From DASYRX01 sp036003845 (GTDB lineage Bacteria > Gemmatimonadota > Gemmatimonadetes > Gemmatimonadales > Gemmatimonadaceae), in assembly GCA_036003845.1 (NCBI GenBank), contig DASYRX010000070.1, positions 1 to 5,647 of the forward strand: a stretch of DNA of 5,647 nucleotides. Reading direction: 5' to 3'. This document shows positions 1-5,552 of the stretch, piece after piece (position 1 is the stretch's first letter; each line of letters opens with the position of its first letter). Below the pieces are notes generated by a model. That model saw nothing but the letters and a program-made list of their open reading frames with translations. It had not been told where the DNA came from and ran no database searches. The position numbers and the translations under genes are program-made.

Positions 1-1214
1 TTGGCGTCGCCACGACCCGGCACTCCCTCCTGATAATCCCAGAGACCGATCAGCGGACCCGCACCGTGGCCATGCATCCCGATCGGGTGCGAGTACATCG
101 TTCCGTTCAGTCCTTCGCTCTTCATCCTCGTTAGGACAGAACGTAGGATCTCGTTGCCGCTGCGACCCGGCCGAGTTTCTTCGAAGAGGATGTCCTGCAT
201 CCTGTTCGAGTTGGCCAGGGCCTTCCTGATCCCGGGTGGCGCGTCGGTCTCACCTTCGCGCAGGACGTAGCCGTTATGCTGCGTGTCGGTGTTGAGCCGC
301 ATCGCCGTGATCCCCACATCGCACCAGAGCACATCTCCGCGTGCGATGATCGGGTTGTCGCCTAACTGCTCGGCTGTCGCCCCCTGCCGCTGGACAGAAA
401 CCGAAGGCTGGAACCAGGTCCCGAGGCCGAGGTCGTTCACTTGCTGCCGCCACCACCAGACGAGATCCTGCGTGCGCGTCACACCCGGTGTGATGACCTC
501 GTTCGAGAACATGCGGGCGATGAGTTGGTGCACGAGGGTGGTAAGCTCCTTGAAGGCTTGTTCCTCGGAGGGCAGACGCGACGCGATAAGCTCGAGCGGC
601 AACGCTTCGGCGCGCTTGAATCGCGTCGTCCATTTCGTGCCTAACGCGGTGCTCATGCCTTCGCGCTCACCGGCGGTGAGCCCATCCGAGAAGGCAAAGG
701 TCCGCGAGCTGTTTATTCCGATTGTTTTGGGGTTGCGTTGCTCGACAACTTCGCGCAGCAGCTGCCACTGCGCGTCGCCCCAGAGCTCGGCCTGGCGTCC
801 ACCCACGGCGGCTTCCACGCGGCGCGGCGACCGATAGTCTTTGTAGAGGCCACCCTGCGAGGATCCACCTAACGCGAGACGCTCGACGCACTCAGCCGCC
901 GCCAGCTGCTGGCCGTGCTGGCAGCGATCGAAGAAGACGTAGATCGTGCGCCGTCGCGCATAGAATGTCGTCGGCGATACCAGCGACGAGAACACAGGGT
1001 CTTCCATGTACTCGCGCATCGGAATGACCCACATGTCGATGCTGTGTTTTTTCATGAGCGCCGGTAGCACGGTCTCGAGACGCTCCTTGAGCCATGCCTG
1101 CTGACGATCGGCTTGCTCGCGCAGTGTCCCGAATGGGCGCTTGGGATCCTGGGCGTCAGCGACGCCGCAAAAGATCACTCCGAGTAGCATGGATTTCGTT
1201 AGGATCGATCGCAT
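1..1214 (-). CDS. Exported M24-family metallopeptidase (Xaa-Pro aminopeptidase/creatinase-like), 3' end cut by window edge
   Basis: The reading frame opens at the ATG at 1214-1212 and stays open to the left edge (404 whole codons), so the C-terminus is missing. The N-terminus (MRSILTKSMLLGVIFCGVADA, then QDPK) looks like a Sec signal peptide with cleavage after A-D-A, so the enzyme is probably periplasmic or secreted. Residues about 30-200 resemble the creatinase-type N-terminal domain. The pita-bread catalytic domain follows. Asp299 (WCDVGI) and Asp310 (NTDTQ) are 11 residues apart, like the two metal-binding Asp of M24 enzymes; His376 (SHPIGMHGHGAGP) fits the His ligand and His383 the second conserved His seven residues on. 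The two Glu ligands would lie beyond the window, so dinuclear-metal activity is inferred, not seen. Likely role: removing N-terminal residues from Pro-containing peptides. No strong Shine-Dalgarno is visible; ATG codon 9 is an alternative start but would lose the basic n-region. Leu-Gly is encoded TTA GGN three times here. Confidence 0.9.
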   Translation of the reverse strand, partial: MRSILTKSMLLGVIFCGVADAQDPKRPFGTLREQADRQQAWLKERLETVLPALMKKHSIDMWVIPMREYMEDPVFSSLVSPTTFYARRRTIYVFFDRCQHGQQLAAAECVERLALGGSSQGGLYKDYRSPRRVEAAVGGRQAELWGDAQWQLLREVVEQRNPKTIGINSSRTFAFSDGLTAGEREGMSTALGTKWTTRFKRAEALPLELIASRLPSEEQAFKELTTLVHQLIARMFSNEVITPGVTRTQDLVWWWRQQVNDLGLGTWFQPSVSVQRQGATAEQLGDNPIIARGDVLWCDVGITAMRLNTDTQHNGYVLREGETDAPPGIRKALANSNRMQDILFEETRPGRSGNEILRSVLTRMKSEGLNGTMYSHPIGMHGHGAGPLIGLWDYQEGVPGRGDA

Positions 1215-1250
1215 AACCACGTTAGGTGCCGATGTGAGGGCCTGCCGTCC

Positions 1251-1316
1251 GATGACTGAGCACTCAAAACTGCGGACTCCAAGCTTGGCGTCTCCAGTAT
1301 TGAATGCTCGGTTGTC
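1251..1316. repeat. Long imperfect palindrome upstream of the M24 gene
   Basis: The two halves 1256-1283 and 1284-1311 are reverse complements at 22 of 28 positions, centred on the perfect 10 bp palindrome CCAAGCTTGG (1279-1288). With G-U pairs the fold can extend outward to 1251/1316. It lies in the 146 bp gap between the membrane-protein stop (1361) and the M24 start (1214). There is no T-run on either side, so it is not a classic intrinsic terminator. It could be a repetitive extragenic palindrome, a decayed mobile-element end or a 5' leader structure. The rest of this gap has no visible gene. Confidence 0.7.
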
Positions 1317-1323
1317 AGGACAA
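1296..1323 (-). promoter_or_regulatory. Weak sigma-70-like promoter candidate for the M24 gene
   Basis: On the minus strand, TTGTCC (1323-1318) and AATACT (1301-1296) are separated by 16 nt, each matching four of six consensus bases. The -10 element falls inside the imperfect palindrome, and the -35 overlaps repeated TTGTC half-sites. Matches this weak occur by chance, so this is only a candidate. Confidence 0.2.
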
Positions 1324-1333
1324 TCTGGACAAT
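1312..1333. repeat. Cluster of TTGTC half-sites (possible operator)
   Basis: TTGTC at 1312-1316 faces its reverse complement GACAA at 1319-1323, giving a perfect 5+2+5 dyad. GGACAAT is then directly repeated at 1318-1324 and 1327-1333, a 9 bp step. Three half-sites in 21 bp about 100 bp upstream of the M24 start look like a regulator binding site, but no regulator is encoded nearby. Confidence 0.35.
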
Positions 1334-1360
1334 ACGGTAGGTCAGCGGAGACCCACCCCG

Positions 1361-1888
1361 CTAGACGATTTCGGAAGAGGCCGGGGTGTCATCCGTGATC
1401 GGCGTTCCTGTGCGGGTCAGGAAGCTGCGAACGAGCTTGACCGCTCCGCCAAGGATGAGCGCGTAGACGCTCACGACGATCGTGCGATAGAAGATCGCGT
1501 CGAACGCGAGCCCTGGCCAATCACCCCAGTTGGCACGGCCTGTGCCAAGCGGCTCACGCCCGATCGCGATGAGCGCGGCAATCGTTAGGCATTCCGCCAA
1601 CGCCTCGATGGCGCCGAATGCCGGAGCGCGCCAGGCCCAGTTGCGCAGCGTGTAATTCCCCAGATGCAGCGTCGCCGCGCCGAGCAGGATGATCATGCCG
1701 ATCGCGAAAATGCTGCCGAGGTAGATCCAACCCGCCGACCCCGCGCGCGCGTGCGCGATCGCGTGGAATAAACGCAGGGCGACGCCGGTGAGGAGCGCCA
1801 TTTCCACAAGCGACCGCGTGAGTCGCTGAAACGCGGGCGACTCCTCGTGCTTCCACTCCTGCGTGTGCCTCGGGAAGTACCGAGCCAT
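1361..1888 (-). CDS. Small integral membrane protein of unknown function, four predicted helices
   Basis: I do not recognise a family. Starting from the ATG at 1888-1886 the product is 175 residues. A TTG three codons upstream (1897) is possible; neither start has a clear Shine-Dalgarno, and ATG is preferred only because it is the commoner start codon. A charged N-terminal stretch of about 25 residues precedes four hydrophobic segments: about 28-47 (with Arg39, His42 and His46), 55-77 (ending in LHLGNY), 90-110 and 128-153. The C-terminal tail of about 20 residues is polar and acidic at its end. The His residues in and next to the first two helices could bind metal or haem, but this is speculation. 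The gene starts 46 bp after the esterase stop, close enough for co-transcription. Glu99-Cys100-Leu101-Thr102 contains one of the CTA ACG Leu-Thr pairs. Clean TM pattern and G/C-ending codons support a real gene; function unknown. Confidence 0.75.
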   Translation of the reverse strand: MARYFPRHTQEWKHEESPAFQRLTRSLVEMALLTGVALRLFHAIAHARAGSAGWIYLGSIFAIGMIILLGAATLHLGNYTLRNWAWRAPAFGAIEALAECLTIAALIAIGREPLGTGRANWGDWPGLAFDAIFYRTIVVSVYALILGGAVKLVRSFLTRTGTPITDDTPASSEIV

Positions 1889-1934
1889 GCGTTGCAAGCT
1901 AGAACGGCAGCGCCCGGCTCGAAAGTGCGCGCGG

Positions 1935-2933
1935 CTATCGGGTAAGCCGACGCGCGAGAAACGTCAGGCTGTGCACGGCGTTCGCCTGCCAGTATGGCCA
2001 CGTGTGCGCGCCGCTGCGCTCATGATACTCCGGGCGTAGTTGCACGCTCTCCAGCGCATCGCGGAAGGCGCGCGACTGGTTGAGATAGGGGTCCTCGACG
2101 CCGACGTCGATGTACATGGCGGGGAAATCCACGCGGACCGCACGCGAAAGCGCTCGCCGCCCTGGGTCGCGCGCCCACCAGCCGAGCGTGTCTTTCCCGA
2201 ATGCCAGTCGCGTGCTCGGCCAGATGTACGAATACTGCGTTTCGATCTGCTTCATGTCGGTTGCATAACGAGACCGCTTTGTGGCGCTGTCGTACCCGAT
2301 GAGAAGCGGCGTGAGCACGCCGGAGTGACTCGCGGCTGCGCTGAAGACGTCGGGGTACGCGATTGCCAGCGAGATGGCGCCATTGCCACCCATGCTGAGT
2401 CCTGCGATCCCTCGGTGGCGTTTATCCGGCGTTGTGCGATACGTGGAATCCACATGCGCCACGAGGTCACGCGCGATGTAGTCGTCGTAGTGCGGCCATG
2501 GCACGCAGTAGTCGTCGACGCTCTCGGTTTTGCGGTGAGGCGGCTGCTGCTTGCGGCAGCCCGCATAGTCGCCGAGAAAATTCCAGGTCGTGTACCACGA
2601 ATCGTCGCCGTCGGGCATAACGAGGATCATCTCGGGCAGCCCGGTAGCGATGAGCGAGTCGAGCGTCTTGTCGATGTGTCCCTTGGCTGTCCAATCGGTC
2701 TCGTTGCCGTCCAGCCCGTGCAGGTAGTACACGACCGGATAGCGTCGCTGTCGATCGAGCGTGTACGAGGGAGGCAGATACACGACGTAGTGCTTGGTCG
2801 TGCCTAACGCTTGCGAGCGGAACTGCCGCGTTGAGACGCCGCCGGTCAGAGCGCCAGGGTCCTGCCCTTTGCGCGCTTCGACTGTGCAACCGGCCAGCGC
2901 TGTAACTAGCAGTGCGACGCCCACCAGTTTCAT
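1935..2933 (-). CDS. Esterase D / antigen 85-type (alpha/beta hydrolase) lipoprotein
   Basis: The 332-residue product begins with a lipoprotein signal, MKLVGVALLVTALAGC, whose lipobox L-A-G-C places the lipidated Cys at 16. Residue +2 is Thr, not Asp, so outer-membrane sorting is expected in a Gram-negative. The body matches the esterase family of feruloyl and S-formylglutathione-type esterases (PF00756): YVVYLPPSY, then YPVVYYLHGLDGNETDW with the oxyanion-side HG motif, MILVMPDGDDSWY, and nucleophile elbow G-L-S-M-G with Ser180. Asp281 (DVGVEDPYLN) and His310 (GAHTWPYW) complete a plausible catalytic triad. An insert of about 20 residues carries Cys126 and Cys143, which could form a disulfide in the periplasm. 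Likely role: hydrolysis of carboxylic esters, with feruloyl, acetyl or acyl-sugar substrates possible; the substrate cannot be read from sequence. The start is at 2933-2931, with a modest TTGAG Shine-Dalgarno 8 nt upstream. The leader contains a 174 bp inverted-repeat element. Confidence 0.93.
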   Translation of the reverse strand: MKLVGVALLVTALAGCTVEARKGQDPGALTGGVSTRQFRSQALGTTKHYVVYLPPSYTLDRQRRYPVVYYLHGLDGNETDWTAKGHIDKTLDSLIATGLPEMILVMPDGDDSWYTTWNFLGDYAGCRKQQPPHRKTESVDDYCVPWPHYDDYIARDLVAHVDSTYRTTPDKRHRGIAGLSMGGNGAISLAIAYPDVFSAAASHSGVLTPLLIGYDSATKRSRYATDMKQIETQYSYIWPSTRLAFGKDTLGWWARDPGRRALSRAVRVDFPAMYIDVGVEDPYLNQSRAFRDALESVQLRPEYHERSGAHTWPYWQANAVHSLTFLARRLTR

Positions 2934-2939
2934 GCGCGC

Positions 2940-2958
2940 ATCTCAACTAGTGTGAGAT
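2940..2958. promoter_or_regulatory. Dyad over the esterase ribosome-binding region
   Basis: ATCTCA (2940-2945) and TGAGAT (2953-2958) are perfect inverted repeats around a 7 nt centre that includes the palindrome ACTAGT. On the minus strand the arm TGAGAT overlaps the putative Shine-Dalgarno and ends 6 nt before the ATG. It could be a protein operator or an RNA hairpin that hides the ribosome site. Confidence 0.4.
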
Positions 2959-2961
2959 AGT

Positions 2962-3135
2962 CAAGAGCCATTCGGACCAAACGGATGAGCGGATCGTTCG
3001 TCGCGAGAAAACGCGGTTACCTAGTCGCACCAACGCAGTTAACAAACAGAAGGTCCCTGCCACAAGAACTTCACACAAACTCACACGGGAGAAATCCGAT
3101 CAATCCGTAACTCCGTGTCATCCGAATGGCTCTTG
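2962..3135. repeat. 174 bp inverted-repeat-bounded intergenic element (MITE-like)
   Basis: CAAGAGCCATTCGGA at 2962-2976 has its exact reverse complement at 3121-3135. The symmetry continues inward imperfectly: about 30 of the outer 39 positions match. CGGA recurs at 2973, 2982 and 2990 on the left, and TCCG at 3121, 3112, 3104 and 3095 on the right, so the steps (9, 8, 9 bp) are mirrored; the fourth left copy is degenerate. The element fills most of the 211 bp gap between the acylase stop (3145) and the esterase start (2933) and contains no ORF of note. I see no convincing target-site duplication. The interior holds a direct repeat ACGCRGTTA at 3011 and 3033 (22 bp apart) and TCACAC at 3071 and 3081 (10 bp apart). 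It may be a non-autonomous mobile element, or a long-range stem in the esterase leader. Confidence 0.65.
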
Positions 3136-3144
3136 TTGTTCCAG

Positions 3145-5433
3145 CTACCGCGGTACCAACCACATCACCTTCTCCGTCTCGCGCTCGACGCGCGATCTCG
3201 TGAACACCAGCGGGAAGTACTCATCGTTCGCCCATAACGGCAATAGATCCGAATAGTGCTTGCTGCGTGGATCGGCAGACTGTCCGGGCACATTCGTCAC
3301 CCACGAATTATCGAAATCGGCGAGATCGATGATCTCGCGATACGACGCGCCCGCCGACTGTCTGAATTCAGGTCCGCCCGTCATGTACACGGTGTTCCCG
3401 TCGCCACCGCGCGGTGCGGCCGGCAGATCGTATTTCGCCGAGAGTGGGTGACGGAATCGCGCGACGTGTACGTCGCCCCACACCCACTTCCGCCTGTCGG
3501 AACCGAAACGCTTCGTCAGGCTTTCGACGGCGTCGTCCATCGCGAGGAGCAACAGCGAGTCACGCGCGCGCTCCGGACTCGCGCCTAACGCGCGACCTGG
3601 CTGCTTCACTTCCTGCTCCAGCCATTCGTATTCCGTTGCGTTGAGCAGCCGCTGACCCGCGGGCCCGAGCTTATACGCGCCAAGCATGCGGCGATACGCG
3701 GCCGGGGCCCACGCATTGAACAGCAAGGCCGCGCGCGAATCGCGCGACATGCGATAGTTCCAGTTGAGCAGTGGCGCGAACGTCGCCTCGTTATCCCTGC
3801 CGGTGCGATGCGCGGCGGCGAGCAGCGGCGGCACGAGCACTTCGGCGAGCTTCGAATAGTCGTCGTGCTGCAGCCGCTTGAAGTCGTCGATCGAGAAACG
3901 GCGATTCTGCGAGAGCACCTCTTTCACGCGGTCGATGCGATAGCGTGACGCCCATTCGTAGCTCAGCGGAATGCGATACCCGGGCGGAAGGATGTTGTGA
4001 TTCGCCGTGGCAATGAACCCGCTCGGCGGATTGACTGCGCGCGGGAGCTGCTCACCTGGGACGAATCCGTCCCACTCGAAGCGTCCGTCTCCAGGCACTG
4101 GAAGCAGGCCGCTCCAACTGCGGCGCGGCATGATGCCGCCGGCGATCCAGCCGATGTTTCCATCCACATCTGCGTAGATCATGTTCTCACTCGGCATGAG
4201 CCAGCGTGCCATAGCCGACTCGAACTCGCGCCAGTTGCGAGCCCTGCCTAACGAAAGCGACGCGAGATACGGCGCCGTTCCCGGCTCCTGGTGCACGCTG
4301 CGCACGACGAACGCGCGTGTGCGCGCGCTGTCGTACGCGACGATCGGTCCGTGCGGCGTGTATTCCAGATGTACAGTGCGCGGCCCCTGCCCCTTCACAC
4401 GAATCGTCTCGCTGATCACGCGGATCGGCTTCCACGCGCCGCGGTACCAGGTGCACGTCGCCGAGCCGCAGCGCTGCACCTTCGCGACGTAGAGGTCTTG
4501 CTGGTCCATTCCAACCACCGTTAGGCCGAACGCGATACGCTCGTTATGGCCGATGGCCACGCCGGGGCTCGCCGGCTCGCCGGCTCCGATCACGTTCCAT
4601 CCCGGCGCCACGAGGTGCGTGATGTAACGCACCGCTGGATTGGTGATGATGCGGTGCGGATCGTTTGCGAGAATCGGCTTCCCTGTCACAGTCTTGCTGC
4701 CGCTCACGACCCAGTTGTTCGAGCCCTCCATGCGCGCGTAGGGAACGTCGCTGAAGGTGGCGCCGTAACCGCCTAACGCGGACGGTCCAATGCCGGCCAG
4801 CTCGAGACCGGGGATAGGATCCAATGCGCGAAACGGATCGGGCCGGTACAGCTCATTGGCGCGTTGTGCGCCGAATGCGCTCACCAGCTGCGCGCGCAGC
4901 ACTTCGCTCGACGCGTTCCCCGTACCCGCTAATCCCGTCACGCGGGCGAGCGGCGTTTCAACGGGCCACGGCTCCGGCTGAAAGCCTAACAAGGCGAACT
5001 CGGGCGGCAGCGAGCCCGCTCGTTTCGCGCGCGCGATGTACGCATTCACGCCGGCGACGAACGCCTCAGCGATAGGCTTGGTGTCGGGAGAGTAACTGCG
5101 CCAGTCGCGCTCGATATCGCCGCGATACTTGAACAACCGCGCCAAGCGATCACGGTCGACGGCGCTCGCGCCTAACACTTCGGCGAGACGGCCCTCGGCG
5201 TGTCGGCGCCACATTTCCATCTGGAAGAGCCTGTCGCGCGCGGCCACCCACCCCTGCGCAAAGAAGACATCGTGCTGATTGCGCGCGTAGATGTGCGGAA
5301 CGCCCCAGCCGTCATAGCGGACTTCCACCGGAGCCCTCAGCCCAGCTTCGCGAATAGTATCGACGCCAACTTTCGCCCGATCGACTTTCGCCTGTGTGAG
5401 CGCGAGCGCGGCAAGTCCAGCGAGGAGCAGCAT
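3145..5433 (-). CDS. Penicillin acylase family protein (peptidase family S45, Ntn hydrolase)
   Basis: This 762-residue precursor has the usual family length and layout. A hydrophobic N-terminus (MLLLAGLAALALTQA) without basic residues suggests export as a signal peptide or anchor. The alpha chain shows YDGWGVPHIYA and the family signature AQGWVAARDRLFQMEMWRR near residues 40-80. Autoprocessing is expected between Gly237 and Ser238 (MEG/SNNW), making Ser238 the N-terminal nucleophile of a 525-residue beta chain. Using beta numbering, His260 is beta-23, where E. coli penicillin G acylase has Gln but cephalosporin and acyl-homoserine-lactone acylases have His. Asn478 (ATANHN) is beta-241, exactly the position of the oxyanion-hole Asn in penicillin G acylase. 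Arg502 (IDRVKEV) fits the conserved Arg that follows. The C-terminal part has the conserved PGQSADPRSKHYSDLLPLW block. It hydrolyses an amide bond of an acylated substrate; beta-lactams, acyl-homoserine lactones or acyl-peptides are all possible. The start is fixed by GAGG 7 nt upstream and by an in-frame TGA just before it. Confidence 0.95.
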   Translation of the reverse strand: MLLLAGLAALALTQAKVDRAKVGVDTIREAGLRAPVEVRYDGWGVPHIYARNQHDVFFAQGWVAARDRLFQMEMWRRHAEGRLAEVLGASAVDRDRLARLFKYRGDIERDWRSYSPDTKPIAEAFVAGVNAYIARAKRAGSLPPEFALLGFQPEPWPVETPLARVTGLAGTGNASSEVLRAQLVSAFGAQRANELYRPDPFRALDPIPGLELAGIGPSALGGYGATFSDVPYARMEGSNNWVVSGSKTVTGKPILANDPHRIITNPAVRYITHLVAPGWNVIGAGEPASPGVAIGHNERIAFGLTVVGMDQQDLYVAKVQRCGSATCTWYRGAWKPIRVISETIRVKGQGPRTVHLEYTPHGPIVAYDSARTRAFVVRSVHQEPGTAPYLASLSLGRARNWREFESAMARWLMPSENMIYADVDGNIGWIAGGIMPRRSWSGLLPVPGDGRFEWDGFVPGEQLPRAVNPPSGFIATANHNILPPGYRIPLSYEWASRYRIDRVKEVLSQNRRFSIDDFKRLQHDDYSKLAEVLVPPLLAAAHRTGRDNEATFAPLLNWNYRMSRDSRAALLFNAWAPAAYRRMLGAYKLGPAGQRLLNATEYEWLEQEVKQPGRALGASPERARDSLLLLAMDDAVESLTKRFGSDRRKWVWGDVHVARFRHPLSAKYDLPAAPRGGDGNTVYMTGGPEFRQSAGASYREIIDLADFDNSWVTNVPGQSADPRSKHYSDLLPLWANDEYFPLVFTRSRVERETEKVMWLVPR

Positions 5434-5440
5434 CTCAGGA

Positions 5441-5444
5441 CCTC
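5441..5444 (-). promoter_or_regulatory. Shine-Dalgarno site of the acylase gene
   Basis: GAGG on the minus strand lies 7 nt before the ATG at 5433-5431 and directly after a run of six T. It sits within GAGGTCC (5444-5438), which is complementary to GGACCTT (5471-5465) in the loop region of the hairpin upstream, so access to the ribosome site may depend on RNA folding. Confidence 0.7.
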
Positions 5445-5487
5445 AAAAAAGAACGACGAGAGATAAGGTCCTTCATCGCTCGTCGTT
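5445..5487 (-). terminator. Hairpin plus T-run before the acylase: intrinsic terminator or attenuator
   Basis: Read on the minus strand, AACGACGAG (5487-5479) pairs perfectly with CTCGTCGTT (5460-5452). Further short pairs (GAU with AUC, AAG with CUU) can close most of the loop. After one C comes a run of six T (5450-5445). This is the layout of a Rho-independent terminator in the direction of the genes. It could end transcription of the upstream gene, but only 11 nt remain before the acylase ATG, which leaves no room for a separate promoter. Any acylase transcript must start upstream and pass through it, as in an attenuator. Confidence 0.65.
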
Positions 5488-5506
5488 ACTCAAGAACTGC
5501 ACAGCT

Positions 5507-5543
5507 GCTGTCGGCCGTCAGCTGCCGGCTGACAGCCGACAGC
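5507..5543. repeat. Palindromic hairpin made of degenerate 7 bp units
   Basis: GCTGTCGGCCGTCAGC (5507-5522) and GCTGACAGCCGACAGC (5528-5543) are reverse complements at 15 of 16 positions, with a 5 nt loop. The same stretch also reads as five tandem heptamers with consensus GCYGNCR (5507-5541). It begins 9 nt after the stop codon of the gene entering from the right, a usual place for a terminator or 3'-end stabilising hairpin. The T-rich flank (TTTCGTTT) is on the plus-strand side, so if it terminates by T-run it would favour plus-strand transcripts. It may instead be a dispersed REP-like element. Confidence 0.7.
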
Positions 5544-5552
5544 TTTCGTTTA

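Noticed and set aside
283..837. A 184-codon plus-strand open frame opposite the M24 gene
   Set aside because: It is antisense to the M24 coding sequence with its conserved metal ligands; its product is low-complexity Arg/Ser/Pro-rich.
2040..2807. A 255-codon plus-strand open frame opposite the esterase
   Set aside because: It is wholly antisense to a gene with a lipobox and full catalytic triad; its translation has no recognisable domain, as expected for a shadow frame in GC-rich DNA.
2467..2946. A minus-strand open frame overlapping the esterase start
   Set aside because: It is in a different frame from the lipoprotein gene, is Arg/Ala-rich and lacks domain features; the esterase frame clearly is the real one.
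2960..2965. TTGACT on the minus strand as a -35 box for the esterase, formed at the element's outer edge
   Set aside because: No acceptable -10 sequence lies 16-18 nt downstream; the bases there are GC-rich and run into the start codon.
2962..3135. Possible full insertion sequence
   Set aside because: Inverted ends are present but there is no transposase frame inside 174 bp and no clear target-site duplication, so at most a non-autonomous element.
5200..5466. A short plus-strand frame across the acylase start
   Set aside because: It is antisense to the acylase alpha chain and to the leader hairpin, with no ribosome site or family features.
5507..5541. CRISPR-like array from the repeated heptamers
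   Set aside because: Units are 7 bp, contiguous and without spacers, so it is not a CRISPR.
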